NCBI GenBank assembly: GCA_051252095.1
Contig: JBPOFK010000008.1
Location: 1 to 64,000, forward strand
Length of the DNA: 64,000 nt
Source: GCA-2401735 sp051252095
Lineage (GTDB): Bacteria > Pseudomonadota > Gammaproteobacteria > Burkholderiales > Methylophilaceae
Direction: 5' to 3'
In this document: positions 45,701 through 53,349 of the stretch, piece by piece
Position numbering within the stretch: position 1 is the first letter of the stretch
How the letters are laid out: each line of letters opens with the position of its first letter
The notes under the pieces: generated by a model
What the model saw: the letters and a program-made list of their open reading frames with translations, nothing else
What the model was told of the DNA's origin: nothing
Databases searched by the model: none
Program-made: the position numbers and the translations under genes

Positions 45701-46938
45701 ATGCCACACGCGCTGAATGGTTAGTACCCGGCATGTTGCGCGAAAAAGTAACGGCGCTGATTAAAATACTACCAAAAACGTTCCGACGTGTTTGCGTGCC
45801 TGTGCCAGACTTCGTTACTGGATTCTTAGAGCAAACCAAGGTTGGTGTACAGCCGATATTATTAGCGCTAGTCGATTATATTCAGCAACAAACCAAACTC
45901 AAACTGGGTGTTGATGACTTTATGATTGATAAGTTACCTGAACATTTTTTCATGAGTTTTAGTGTCATAGATGAAAAGCAGCGTGAACTTGGCATGGGGC
46001 GTGATTGGCACGCTTTAAAAGCACAGCTTGGTAATGCAGCGCAGCTTACTTTTAGAAAAGGTACAAGCAACAATATTGAAAAATCAGGTATTAAGCAGTG
46101 GGATTTTGGTGATTTACCTGCCACACTCACTTTTACCAAAGAAGGGCATCAACTGACTGGTTACCCAGCACTAGAGGATAATGTTGATAGTGTTGCAATT
46201 AAATTATTCGACACCGAGCAAGCGGCATATTTATCACATCGCGCTGGTGTATGCCGATTGATGCGCTTTGAGTTAAAAGAACAAATGAAGCAGTTGCAAA
46301 AGGCTTTACCAAATTTTAATCAATACGCATTACAACTGAGAAACATCATTACGCCAGATGATTTAAAGGAAGATTTAATTACAACGCTAGCTGATCGTGC
46401 TTTTGTAGGTGAGGATGATTTGCCACGCACGAATGATGCCTTTATGGCGCTTAAACAACGCGCTAGAACACGCCTGCCAGCCGTTAAAGAGGCGCTATTT
46501 CGCACCATTAGTATTATAGGAACGGAATATTTTGCACTAGCGGATGCACAAGCTAAAATGCCTACCAGAGCGAATCGCTTAACTAAAGATGTAGAAACTC
46601 AAACTCAACGTTTGCTGTATAAAGGCTGCTTTAGCCAAACGCCGTGGGATCAATTGCAACATCTGCCACGCTACCTTAAAGCGTTAAGGCTTAGAATTGA
46701 AAAGCAACCAGGCAACCCAGATAGGGATGGTAAACACGCTGCTAGTGTTGGTGGATTTTGGGATAAATGGCAAGCCGAGGTGGAAAAACAAAGCAAATTG
46801 GGTGATATCTCACCAGACTTACAAAATTTCCGCTGGTTGATAGAAGAGCTGCGGGTTTCGCTATTTGCGCAGGAACTGAAAACGCCTTTTCCAATATCCG
46901 CTAAACGCCTAGAAAAAGTGTGGAATGATATCAGTTAA
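42745..46938 (+). CDS. hrpA: ATP-dependent RNA helicase HrpA
   Basis: This encodes 1397 residues, about 100 longer than E. coli HrpA. DEAH-box motifs: GETGSGKTTQLPK (I), TQPRRIAARSVA (Ia), DEAHERSLN (II), VTSATID (III), LATNVAETSLTVPGI (V), QRAGRCGRV (VI), then HA2, OB-fold and the DUF3418 C-terminal domain. HrpA rescues stalled or collided ribosomes. Two inserts explain the extra length: an acidic NDDDDSDDDETV segment (near base 43590) and a proline/glycine/lysine-rich stretch at 44727-44880 encoded by a repeat element. The last four bases overlap the convergent MliC-like gene. Confidence 0.94.
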   Translation: MNDPQHHIAQLEKQLPNCMLADRFPLSRRVRQTKDLIKQKKPVEKSLSDIARKVQSSAQRYAQRLAKLPKPAYPQELPVSSRRAEIAKAIEENQVVIVCGETGSGKTTQLPKICLELGRGVSGLIGHTQPRRIAARSVASRIAQELDSSLGEIVGYKVRFNEKSSEASYIKLMTDGILLAETQGDKFLNAYDTIIIDEAHERSLNIDFLLGYLKQLLPKRPDLKVIVTSATIDAERFGQHFASKNNAGELVNAPIIEVSGRTYPVEVRYRPLGKAGYISHENTNDDDDSDDDETVNTTVHGIQRKGKTEARWLAEDDEEEAIEEAILDAADDLLRQGDGDILVFLPGEREIRDTAEHLRKYQGRSPKLKHIEVLPLFARLSIADQQKIFKPHGQRRIVLATNVAETSLTVPGIKYVIDAGLARINRYSARAKVEQLQIEKISQAAAKQRAGRCGRVSNGICVRLYSEEDFNNRSEFTDPEIIRSSLASVILRMAALRLGDVDQFPFIEAPSARLIADGYMQLQELGAVNANRHITDIGLQLAKLPLDPRIGRMILAAKKEACLQEVLIIASVLSMQDPRERPMDKRDAAASAHAKFAGEGSDFMSFLKIWDWYEHAFKTKKSNKDLLNQCHVNFLSFLRLKEWRELYLQLKEIVEELGFLLPPPQHSPLKGEGARASHAGKGTENSVRPLKAKGEASMGLPSPFKGEGKGGGVKPATYEQIHRALLSGLLGNIGFKDGDNEAYSGARSIRFFVAPGSCLKKTRPKWVMAAEIVDTSKLYARCVAKIEPDWIEPLARNLTNSTYTDPRWDKKKAQVTAWERVSLYGLTVVPKRRVHYGPINPEISHEIFIREALANMELETKAPFLKENKRIIAEIEELEHKARRQDVLVDEDALVAFYEKIVPKEIVNGIGFEAWRKEAEKDNPKLLFLTKDDLMRHTADSVTETQFPESMEMDGVTIQLKYRFEPGHVLDGVTATIPLALLNQLDATRAEWLVPGMLREKVTALIKILPKTFRRVCVPVPDFVTGFLEQTKVGVQPILLALVDYIQQQTKLKLGVDDFMIDKLPEHFFMSFSVIDEKQRELGMGRDWHALKAQLGNAAQLTFRKGTSNNIEKSGIKQWDFGDLPATLTFTKEGHQLTGYPALEDNVDSVAIKLFDTEQAAYLSHRAGVCRLMRFELKEQMKQLQKALPNFNQYALQLRNIITPDDLKEDLITTLADRAFVGEDDLPRTNDAFMALKQRARTRLPAVKEALFRTISIIGTEYFALADAQAKMPTRANRLTKDVETQTQRLLYKGCFSQTPWDQLQHLPRYLKALRLRIEKQPGNPDRDGKHAASVGGFWDKWQAEVEKQSKLGDISPDLQNFRWLIEELRVSLFAQELKTPFPISAKRLEKVWNDIS
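44727..44880. mobile_element. 154-bp inverted-repeat element (MITE-like) inserted in frame in hrpA
   Basis: Left end 44727-44762 and right end 44845-44880 are 36-base imperfect inverted repeats (29 of 36 matching by eye), rich in CCCTC/GAGGG. The segment encodes low-complexity residues (PPPQHSPLKGEG...PSPFKGEGKGGG) exactly between conserved HrpA blocks EELGF and ATYEQIHRALL. The reading frame is kept. No clear target duplication or transposase is visible. Confidence 0.8.
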
Positions 46939-47312
46939 TCTGCAACACACTGTTCATCCACCATTTTGCCAACCGTCCAAATCGCTTCGTTGCCTTTGCC
47001 ATGCAGCGTGTAACGCCCATTGCTATATTTAAATCCAGAGGCAATTTCTGCCATTGGTAAGGTAACGATTTGTTCTCCATTGATATTCACAATTGCTGCT
47101 GTTGCGTGAGTTAGGTGTCTCATTTTGCTGTGTCTGCCTTTAAGTGAAGTTGGGTAGACTCTTTCAACAATAGTTACATCCAGTACTGAGCCACGCTCGC
47201 ATTGATATACAAGCTGCTTTTTAGTGACTTGTGATGATGAGCATGCCGTGAGTGCCAAGATGCTTACACCTAATAGCGCTATCATGAGTCGTGTTGTTTG
47301 TTGATTTTGCAT
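46935..47312 (-). CDS. MliC-like lipoprotein (C-type lysozyme inhibitor family)
   Basis: This encodes 125 residues with a lipoprotein signal ending LALTACSSS (lipid Cys about 24). The domain has the MliC pattern: VYQCERGSVLDVTI, VNINGEQIVTLPMAEIASGFKYSNGRYTLHGKGNEAIWTVG, and a final Cys pairing with the first. MliC proteins sit in the outer membrane and block C-type lysozyme. A 4-base 3' overlap with hrpA on the other strand. Confidence 0.85.
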   Translation of the reverse strand: MQNQQTTRLMIALLGVSILALTACSSSQVTKKQLVYQCERGSVLDVTIVERVYPTSLKGRHSKMRHLTHATAAIVNINGEQIVTLPMAEIASGFKYSNGRYTLHGKGNEAIWTVGKMVDEQCVAD

Positions 47313-47343
47313 ACCTATTCGACAACAGATGATTAATATTGTT

Positions 47344-48369
47344 CTATAGTTGCGTCAGCATTTTTCTAATCGCTTCTTCATCTAAGCCTTTGCCAATACA
47401 CACCACGCGGCTAGTTGGCATGTCTTCTTTCCAGTCAATTAATAAGGTGGCAGGATAAGGCGTAAAGTGCACGGCATGAATCGCTAATGGATGTGGCTGG
47501 TCTTCGACATGTAAGATGCCTTTTAAACGCAACAATTGCTCACCATGCGTTTGGCAGAGTTTAAGCAATATAGGTTTAAAGTTTTTCCAACTAATTTCAG
47601 TCGGTAAAGTCACGGTAAAACTGCTAATTTCATCTTGATGTTGTACTGGACTAGTGGGTAATTTGCCGCGCATTATACTTGCTGGTTTCAGAGGTGCACG
47701 TAACCAACGTTCAGGTTCAGCACGTTTACCAGTAGGATCAAACAAGCCCACATCAATAATAAAATCAGGGTCTATTTCACCGTTTAACACCTTATGCTGC
47801 GTTGCGCCAGCATTTAAGCTAATTAACTTTTCTTTTAATTCACTGGCTTGCTCCGCTGACGCAATGTCGGTTTTGGTGATAAGCAACACATCTGCCACCG
47901 CCGCTTGTTTACGCGCTTCATCATGCTCAGCCAGTTGTTGCACGCCATACATCGCATCAATCGTCACAATCACCGCATCTAAACGATAAACCGACTCAAT
48001 TACAGGCTCATTCATCAAGTTCGCCATAATCGGCCCAGGGTCTGCCATGCCAGTCGTTTCAATCACCAAACGGCTAAATTGCGGAATCGCCTCCATAGAA
48101 CGTTTAAAATACAAATCGCGCATGGTGTCCGCCAACTCATTACTCAACGTGCAACACAAACAGCCATTCTGCAACAACACAGCATTTTCGGCCACATAAC
48201 TACTATCCACATTCTGCGCCAGAATATGGTCTAAACCTTCCTCGCCCAACTCATTAATAATCACCGCGGTATTTTTCATATTGGGGTGAGATAGCAGCTT
48301 ATTCAGTAAGGTGGTTTTGCCTGAACCTAAAAAGCCAGTGAGAAGAGTGACGGGTATGCGGTGATCCAT
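47344..48369 (-). CDS. COG0523 (CobW/YjiA-type) GTPase, putative metallochaperone
   Basis: This encodes 341 residues. Walker A GFLGSGKTTLLNKLL, the metal-binding CLCC motif in LQNGCLCCTL, Walker B-like ETTGMADPGP and the guanine motif ITKTDIA are present, with a CobW C-terminal domain (GILHVEDQPHPLAIHAVH). The family is linked to zinc or cobalt delivery. No Zur box or metal transporter gene lies next to it, so the metal is open. Confidence 0.9.
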   Translation of the reverse strand: MDHRIPVTLLTGFLGSGKTTLLNKLLSHPNMKNTAVIINELGEEGLDHILAQNVDSSYVAENAVLLQNGCLCCTLSNELADTMRDLYFKRSMEAIPQFSRLVIETTGMADPGPIMANLMNEPVIESVYRLDAVIVTIDAMYGVQQLAEHDEARKQAAVADVLLITKTDIASAEQASELKEKLISLNAGATQHKVLNGEIDPDFIIDVGLFDPTGKRAEPERWLRAPLKPASIMRGKLPTSPVQHQDEISSFTVTLPTEISWKNFKPILLKLCQTHGEQLLRLKGILHVEDQPHPLAIHAVHFTPYPATLLIDWKEDMPTSRVVCIGKGLDEEAIRKMLTQL

Positions 48370-48491
48370 AGGCGAGTATTTTAAACTAAGATGGTTGTTG
48401 CTTGTAAGAAATCAAAGTTAGGCAGACAATAATAAACAGCTTTTATATTGTTTCTAAAACCAAAAACTTTTTATATTTTAATTAAGGATAA

Positions 48492-49934
48492 ATGATGTTT
48501 ATTAAAGAATTAAAAATAACAAACTTTAAGAGTTTTAGTGGTGCAATCACTCCAATTGTATTTAATGTACCTGATGGAAGTGTTGGTAGCGGCTTGAATA
48601 TATTTGTTGGTGAAAACAATACAGGGAAGTCTACTGCATTTGAAGCAATTGATTTTGTTAGAAACCGCACAAAAAAAGATGAAAATGCCATTAAAAACAA
48701 AGGAAATCCAGATCATGCTTGTGTTGAACTCACTTTTGTTGGCGATATCGAGCAGGTAATAGATGGGTTCTCTCAACCAAATAAAGTTAGTGTTTTCAAA
48801 AGATATATTTATGTGAATGCTGACGGTGAGTCAGCATTCAAAATTAGTAGAGATACTGAAGATGCTAAACAAGTGAAGCTATGGAATGATGTTGATAGCA
48901 ATTTTGTTAATGAGTCTGGTATTGATGCTCCTGTAAAAAAGCTTTTTGAAACAAACTTTATTTGGGCTGATACTAACCCAAATGATGAGGCTGCTTTTGG
49001 AGCAACAACAATATGTGGAAATCTGTTAAAGGAGATTGCAAGTGGTTTTACTGAAACAGTAGATTATGAAGAGTATAAAACTAAATTCAATCAAGTTTTT
49101 AATGACCCAGCATCAGGGCTAAGAAGAGACCTGCTTTTAATAGAACAGAAAGTTCAACAAGTTTTTACTGATCAGTTTGGTGCTGCCACAATTAGTTTCC
49201 ATTTTGATGAGTTGAAAATAGATTCATTTTTTAAGAATACTACTATTAATGTTGATGATGGTATTGAAACGCCAATGACCGAAAAGGGTAATGGTATGCA
49301 AAGGGCTCTTGCTCTAGCTTTGCTGCAAGTCTACGCAGAGCAGTTAACCAAACACCCAGAGGATGCAAACTTAAGAAAGCCCTTCTATTTGTTTATTGAT
49401 GAGCCTGAGATTTGCTTACATCCTAAAGGGCAAGAGAAGCTATTTAATGCTTTGTTAGAAATATCAAAAACCAAACAAGTGTTTCTTACCACGCATTCAC
49501 CTTACTTTTTAGCGTCGCCAGACCTGAAAAATATTGGATTACATATTTTTGGCAAAAATGGAAATTCTTCTGTAATTGAATCTGCATCTTTAAATCCTTT
49601 ACTGCCATGGAGTCCAACTTGGGGTGAAATTAACTTTAAAGCTTATAAATTGCCTACGGTTGATTTTCATAATGAGCTTTATGGATGGATACAAGAAAAA
49701 GAAAGATTGCCTAAACTAGCTGACTTTGATGCCTGGATTCAAGGAAACGGAATTGGGCTTACAAAGACATGGACGCCTGAAAAGGCTGGTGTACCTCAAA
49801 ATCCACTGATGGTTCCATTACAAACTTTTATTAGAAATAAAATACATCATCCTGAGAACGCTACAATGCAAGCAGCTAGCTACACCGTTGATGAGTTGAA
49901 GCAGTCAATAGAGGAGATGATAAACTTATTATAA
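48492..49934 (+). CDS. AAA ATPase of the RecF/OLD type, possible defence gene
   Basis: This encodes 480 residues from ATG ATG after AAGGAT. Walker A GENNTGKST (about 40-48) follows ELKITNFKSF, Walker B is FYLFIDEPEICLHP, and a switch His lies in TTHSPYFLAS. The middle region is uncharacterised and there is no TOPRIM domain. The C-terminal NKIHHPEN...YTVDELKQSIEEMI resembles tails of AAA15/21 proteins found alone or in phage-defence islands. Base composition is visibly AT-richer than hrpA next door, and a repeat-rich spacer follows, so recent acquisition is plausible. Function uncertain. Confidence 0.78.
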   Translation: MMFIKELKITNFKSFSGAITPIVFNVPDGSVGSGLNIFVGENNTGKSTAFEAIDFVRNRTKKDENAIKNKGNPDHACVELTFVGDIEQVIDGFSQPNKVSVFKRYIYVNADGESAFKISRDTEDAKQVKLWNDVDSNFVNESGIDAPVKKLFETNFIWADTNPNDEAAFGATTICGNLLKEIASGFTETVDYEEYKTKFNQVFNDPASGLRRDLLLIEQKVQQVFTDQFGAATISFHFDELKIDSFFKNTTINVDDGIETPMTEKGNGMQRALALALLQVYAEQLTKHPEDANLRKPFYLFIDEPEICLHPKGQEKLFNALLEISKTKQVFLTTHSPYFLASPDLKNIGLHIFGKNGNSSVIESASLNPLLPWSPTWGEINFKAYKLPTVDFHNELYGWIQEKERLPKLADFDAWIQGNGIGLTKTWTPEKAGVPQNPLMVPLQTFIRNKIHHPENATMQAASYTVDELKQSIEEMINLL

Positions 49935-50373
49935 GCCGTGTAGCAAGCGTAGGGCGGACTCGCTTACAGTCCTCCGTATGAAAATTTGATTCATCTCCTA
50001 CCAAGTCGCTTTTCGCGCGACGGCGACCCTATTTCTTTTGCTTGTCCAAAAGAAATAGAGGAAAGAAAATGACACCCCACACCAAGGCCTTCGGCTCCCT
50101 TGCGCTACTCACCAAGCAAGGCGTCTGCGGAACTCGCTTCGCTCTAACAGTCCTCGACGAAACCCCCTTGCTTACTTCCGTTGCTCAGCTTGGCGCCAAG
50201 GGGGCAAAAAACTCATGAAGTTTCAGAGCGCGTAGGGCGCATTCGCTTGCAGTGCGCCCTACGAACAATACTGTAAAAACACATTCAACTCACTGCGCTT
50301 TGCGCGAGTAATATCTAATAAAAGGCTAGACTGCGTATATAATGCTGCCAAAACCCACATAGGAGCATTCAAT
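49935..50373. repeat. Repeat-rich spacer with REP-like hairpins
   Basis: No convincing gene in about 440 bases. A GTAGGGCG-type element occurs at about 49949-49981 (imperfect) and again as a perfect 11-bp hairpin at 50231-50241 / 50253-50263. Between them lies a 12-bp perfect hairpin at 50029-50040 / 50047-50058 (CTATTTCTTTTG arms) and CCCCCTTG/CAAGGGGG at 50163-50170 / 50197-50204. Composition is GC-richer than the flanking ATPase gene. It looks like intergenic repetitive DNA. Confidence 0.7.
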
Positions 50374-50694
50374 ATGAGCAAAAGACGCTCACCACGATTA
50401 TTAAAAAAACTTAAATTAGGTGAATTTAAAGAGTATGGATTTGCATTTTCAGCAGATTTTACAAAAGAGATTGATATGGAAGCGCAAGAAGAATTAGTTG
50501 TTGCGTTGATAGATGAAGTGATTGAGAAACGTAAACTGGCCTTAGGTGGTTGGATTGATGGCGGTTTTGTGACGAAGTGGAAAAATGGTTCTACCACTGA
50601 GGATGACAAAAAAGCCGTTGAAGATTGGTTGAAATCGAATAAAGCATTGAAAGATGTTGAAGTCGGTCAGATGGTAGACGCTTGGTACGAGTAG
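50374..50694 (+). CDS. yggL: YggL-family (DUF469) 50S-associated protein
   Basis: This encodes 106 residues: MSKRRSPRLLKKLKLGEFKEYGF at the start and LGGWIDGGFVTKW near the middle are diagnostic for YggL. AGGAG lies upstream of the ATG. YggL is reported to bind the 50S subunit in E. coli. A 16-base duplication of its last codons (GCTTGGTACGAGTAGT) follows the stop at 50712-50727. Confidence 0.92.
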   Translation: MSKRRSPRLLKKLKLGEFKEYGFAFSADFTKEIDMEAQEELVVALIDEVIEKRKLALGGWIDGGFVTKWKNGSTTEDDKKAVEDWLKSNKALKDVEVGQMVDAWYE

Positions 50695-50727
50695 TCTTAG
50701 GTAAAAATAGTGCTTGGTACGAGTAGT
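50680..50727 (+). repeat. 16-bp direct repeat spanning the yggL stop codon
   Basis: GCTTGGTACGAGTAGT at 50680-50695 (end of yggL with stop) recurs at 50712-50727. The 32-base offset is not a multiple of three, so the second copy is out of frame and non-coding; probably a slippage or recombination scar. Confidence 0.8.
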
Positions 50728-50750
50728 TTTAACTAAGTAATAGGCAATAA

Positions 50751-50774
50751 AAAACCCAGCCTAAGCTGGGTTTT
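50751..50774. terminator. Bidirectional terminator between yggL and pqqA copy 1
   Basis: A perfect 10-bp stem AAAACCCAGC / GCTGGGTTTT with a 4-base loop and T-runs on both strands; it serves yggL (plus) and pqqA (minus). Confidence 0.9.
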
Positions 50775-50790
50775 ATTTTAAGCGTTAAGC

Positions 50791-50862
50791 TTATTTGTTC
50801 ATTACGTACATTGTTACTTCAAAGCCAAAACGCATTTCTGTAGCTGCTGGTGTTGTCCACAT
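50791..50862 (-). CDS. pqqA: PQQ precursor peptide PqqA, copy 1
   Basis: A 23-residue peptide, MWTTPAATEMRFGFEVTMYVMNK-type, read from ATG 50862 with GGAG upstream. The N-terminal MWTxP and the core GFEVTMY match PqqA, with Glu15 and Tyr19 in the Glu-x3-Tyr spacing that PqqE cross-links to make pyrroloquinoline quinone. No pqqBCDE genes are near, so this is an orphan precursor that must use enzymes encoded elsewhere. It has its own terminator (50751-50774) and 140 bases of upstream sequence shared with copy 2. Confidence 0.93.
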   Translation of the reverse strand: MWTTPAATEMRFGFEVTMYVMNK

Positions 50863-51022
50863 AATATTTCTCCATGTATTAAATCGTTAAGTTTGTTTGG
50901 TTCAAACATCATTCATTGCTGATGTGTTTGTATGACTACAATATTACAGATATGTTTTATTATCCGCCTGAGTGAGTCACGTAATAATGGCTAATGATTT
51001 TACGTAAAAACTTGTTTGCTAA

Positions 51023-51505
51023 CTAAAGCACGCCCAACTGTTTAAATAAGCCATAGGTATCTAGCACATCCCAGTGCTCGGCTAATTTACCGTTTTCGAT
51101 ACGGAAAATATCAACTGCATGAATGCTGTAATCTTTGTTAGTGGCAGGGATGCCTAGCCAGCCACCTGTTTGAGTCCCTGAGTAAGTGCCGTAAGCCCAG
51201 ACCGTATCGCCTTCTGCCACTAATTTATCTACAGTGTATTTCCAGTTAGGCACTGCTTTAAACCAATCTGCAAAAAAGTTTTTAAAACCTGTTAACCCTT
51301 GTGGCACAAGTGGGTTGTGCTGAATATAGGCTTCATGCATATAATTTTGTAGGTTTGATAAGTCTTTTTTGGCTAGCACTTCAGCACCAAAGTTAGCCAG
51401 TAGTTGTTTGTTGGTTTCTGTCGTATCTTGTGCCATAGCAAGGCCTCCTGTTGTGAGTAAGTTGGTGATGAGTAATGTGAAAATGGTGAGACGTAGTATT
51501 CTCAT
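51023..51505 (-). CDS. Secreted SnoaL-like (ester cyclase/NTF2-fold) protein
   Basis: ATG 51505 is chosen (AGGAG seven bases upstream; a longer frame to 51535 lacks this). About 160 residues: signal peptide MRILRLTIFTLLITNLLTTGGLAMA, then a SnoaL-like fold (YMHEAYIQHNPLVPQGLTGFKNFF, VWAYGTYSGTQTGGWLGIPATNK, HAVDIFRIENGKLAEHWDVLD). Such proteins bind or cyclise small hydrophobic ligands. It is divergent from an HxlR regulator gene that probably controls it. Confidence 0.86.
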   Translation of the reverse strand: MRILRLTIFTLLITNLLTTGGLAMAQDTTETNKQLLANFGAEVLAKKDLSNLQNYMHEAYIQHNPLVPQGLTGFKNFFADWFKAVPNWKYTVDKLVAEGDTVWAYGTYSGTQTGGWLGIPATNKDYSIHAVDIFRIENGKLAEHWDVLDTYGLFKQLGVL

Positions 51506-51576
51506 AGACTGCTCCTGTAAAGTTAATAGGCTCAATAACTTTTAAGTATCGTCATTGATGTTGCGTATTGTATGAA

Positions 51577-51638
51577 CAATGGTTACTATTAGGAAGAAGG
51601 AACCTAAATGTTATATAGGTACCTAATAGTAACCATTG
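51577..51638. promoter_or_regulatory. 17-bp perfect inverted repeat between SnoaL-like and HxlR genes
   Basis: CAATGGTTACTATTAGG (51577-51593) and its exact complement (51622-51638) flank 28 bases containing further TAGG/CCTA palindromes (e.g. TAGGTACCTA). The right arm ends 11 bases before the HxlR start codon. A likely operator of the HxlR protein. Confidence 0.75.
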
Positions 51639-51649
51639 GATAGTTAAGT

Positions 51650-52072
51650 ATGGAATCGACAAAAACAGTAGAAAATACACAGGTAACACCTATTTGGAAT
51701 GCCTATGAAGCGGCGTGTCCGACAAGGATGGTGTTGGATCGAATTGCTGACAAATGGACAGTGCTGGTCGTCAGTGCATTACAAGTTGAGACAAAGCGAT
51801 TTAGCGTGCTAAGAAGAGAAGTGGGCGGTATTTCTCAAAAAATGCTAACACAAACATTACGGGGCTTAGAGCGTGATGGTTTAGTGAAGCGGACGGTTTA
51901 CCCTACAGTACCACCAAAAGTAGAATATGAACTTACGACGCTAGGCCATACGCTGGTGAAGTTGTTAGGTAGTATTCGGTTATGGGCAGAGCAAAATATT
52001 GAAGCGGTATTAAGTGCGCAATCTACTTACGACAATGCTGATGTGGTTGAGTCTTATTATGCGAGTAAATAG
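51650..52072 (+). CDS. HxlR-family transcriptional regulator
   Basis: This encodes 140 residues with a winged helix: CPTRMVLDRIADKWTVLVVSAL, RFSVLRREVGGISQKMLTQTLRGLERDGLVKR, YPTVPPKVEYELTTLG. Cys23 occupies the conserved N-terminal cysteine position that is redox sensitive in HypR/QorR-type members. It probably represses itself and the divergent SnoaL-like gene through the inverted repeat between them. Confidence 0.92.
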   Translation: MESTKTVENTQVTPIWNAYEAACPTRMVLDRIADKWTVLVVSALQVETKRFSVLRREVGGISQKMLTQTLRGLERDGLVKRTVYPTVPPKVEYELTTLGHTLVKLLGSIRLWAEQNIEAVLSAQSTYDNADVVESYYASK

Positions 52073-52194
52073 TAGGTTGGCTAATGGTTTTTCTTAAATT
52101 AAAGTTTGTTTGAGTCAGTGTAAAATTAATCTTTGATACTAGGAGTGCATAAGGCACACTAAAGCAATGCCCCGAATAATGAGAACATAAATAT

Positions 52195-53199
52195 ATGACT
52201 GAAAATAAAAATAATGAACAAATCGTCATTTACCAAACCGAAAGCGGTGAAACGCAGATTGATGTGCGGCTTGAGCAAGATTCTGTGTGGCTGAGCCAAG
52301 CACAGATGGTTGAGTTGTTTGATAGAGATTTGCGAACGATTAATGAACATATTCAAAATGTTTATAAAGAGGGAGAGCTTGAAAAAGTGCCAACTATCCG
52401 GAAATCCCGGATAGTTCGTCAAGAAGGTAGTCGGCAGGTTACCCGAAATATTGATCACTATAATCTTGATGTCATTATTTCTGTCGGTTATCGAGTTAAA
52501 TCAACACGTGGTACACAATTTAGAATCTGGGCAAATAATGTTCTCAAACAGTATTTGATTCAGGGGTATGCGCTTAATGAACGTAAGTTACGAGCTGAAC
52601 AAGAAAAGCGTAACAATCTAAATTCTGCTATTACACTAATCGCACGGTTGGCAAACAATCAAGCATTAACAGCCGAAGAGTCTCAAAGTATTTTAACGGT
52701 GCTAGCACAATATAGCCATGCATTGACTGTGTTGGATGATTATGATCACCAGCGTTTACAAATTATTGGTACTACGTCTCTAGAACAACCAAAAATTAGC
52801 TATGATGAAGCCATGAATCAAATTCACCTATGGCGCGAAAAGGAAAAGCTAGGTGGTTTATTTGGTAATGAAAAAGATAATTCTTTTAAAGGATCATTAG
52901 AAACGATTTATCAAACATTTGATGGTCGGGAGTTATATCCGAGTATAGAAGAAAAAGCCGCCAATCTTTTGTACTTTATCGTTAAAAACCATTCATTTAG
53001 TGATGGCAATAAGCGAATTGCCGCAGCGATTTTTGCATGGTTTTTAGAGCGTAATCAATTTTTATATAAAGAAACTGGCGAGAAACGGATTGCTGACAAT
53101 GCATTGGTTGCTTTCACGTTGCTGATTGCAGAAAGCAAACCAGATGAGCGTGAGATGATTGTGAAAGTGATTATCAACTTAATAAACAATAATAACTAG
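52195..53199 (+). CDS. RhuM-Fic/DOC fusion protein
   Basis: This encodes 334 residues. Residues 1-135 are a RhuM-type virulence domain (DSVWLSQAQMVELFDRD, HYNLDVIISVGYRV, FRIWANNVLKQYLIQGYALN). Residues 200-320 hold a Fic/DOC domain with HSFSDGNKRIAAAIF, close to the HxFxDGNKR consensus for nucleotide transfer. An inhibitory helix motif was not seen. Members occur in mobile and defence regions; the target is unknown. A perfect 10-bp inverted repeat lies inside the gene at 52392-52416. Confidence 0.88.
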   Translation: MTENKNNEQIVIYQTESGETQIDVRLEQDSVWLSQAQMVELFDRDLRTINEHIQNVYKEGELEKVPTIRKSRIVRQEGSRQVTRNIDHYNLDVIISVGYRVKSTRGTQFRIWANNVLKQYLIQGYALNERKLRAEQEKRNNLNSAITLIARLANNQALTAEESQSILTVLAQYSHALTVLDDYDHQRLQIIGTTSLEQPKISYDEAMNQIHLWREKEKLGGLFGNEKDNSFKGSLETIYQTFDGRELYPSIEEKAANLLYFIVKNHSFSDGNKRIAAAIFAWFLERNQFLYKETGEKRIADNALVAFTLLIAESKPDEREMIVKVIINLINNNN

Positions 53200-53238
53200 T
53201 CAGTAACTGAGAAGATTGTTAGTTTTGAGACAATAAAA

Positions 53239-53258
53239 AACCCAGCAATCGCTGGGTT
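53239..53258 (-). terminator. Terminator of pqqA copy 2
   Basis: AACCCAGC / GCTGGGTT stem with 4-base loop and T6 run on the minus strand, 20 bases after the pqqA copy 2 stop; also faces the RhuM-Fic gene end. Confidence 0.85.
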
Positions 53259-53277
53259 CTTTATTCTTGCAAGTAAC

Positions 53278-53349
53278 TTATTTATTCATTACGTACATTG
53301 TAACTTCAAATCCAAAACGCATTTCTGTAGCTGCTGGTGTTGTCCACAT
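53278..53349 (-). CDS. pqqA: PQQ precursor peptide PqqA, copy 2
   Basis: It encodes exactly the same 23 residues as the copy at 50791-50862, with a few synonymous changes (GGA for GGC, GTT for GTA, AAT for AAC), so selection has kept the peptide. Glu15 and Tyr19 are in place. GGAG precedes ATG 53349. It lies downstream of selO on the same strand, with its upstream cassette ending 11 bases from the selO stop. Confidence 0.93.
   Translation of the reverse strand: MWTTPAATEMRFGFEVTMYVMNK

Larger units (their letters stand above)
50745..51007 (-). repeat. pqqA cassette duplication, unit 1
   Basis: Terminator, pqqA and about 145 upstream bases are repeated, with scattered differences, at 53231-53494. 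The match stops at TTACGTAA (51007 / 53494). The promoter-proximal part contains the conserved segment GAGTGAGTCACGTAATAATGG, probably a control region. Confidence 0.88.

Noticed and set aside
50259..50609. Minus-strand frame of 116 residues overlapping yggL
   Set aside because: It is antisense to a clearly conserved gene and shows no family features.
52159..52458. Minus-strand frame over the RhuM-Fic start
   Set aside because: It is a shadow of the conserved RhuM domain; its translation looks like no known protein.
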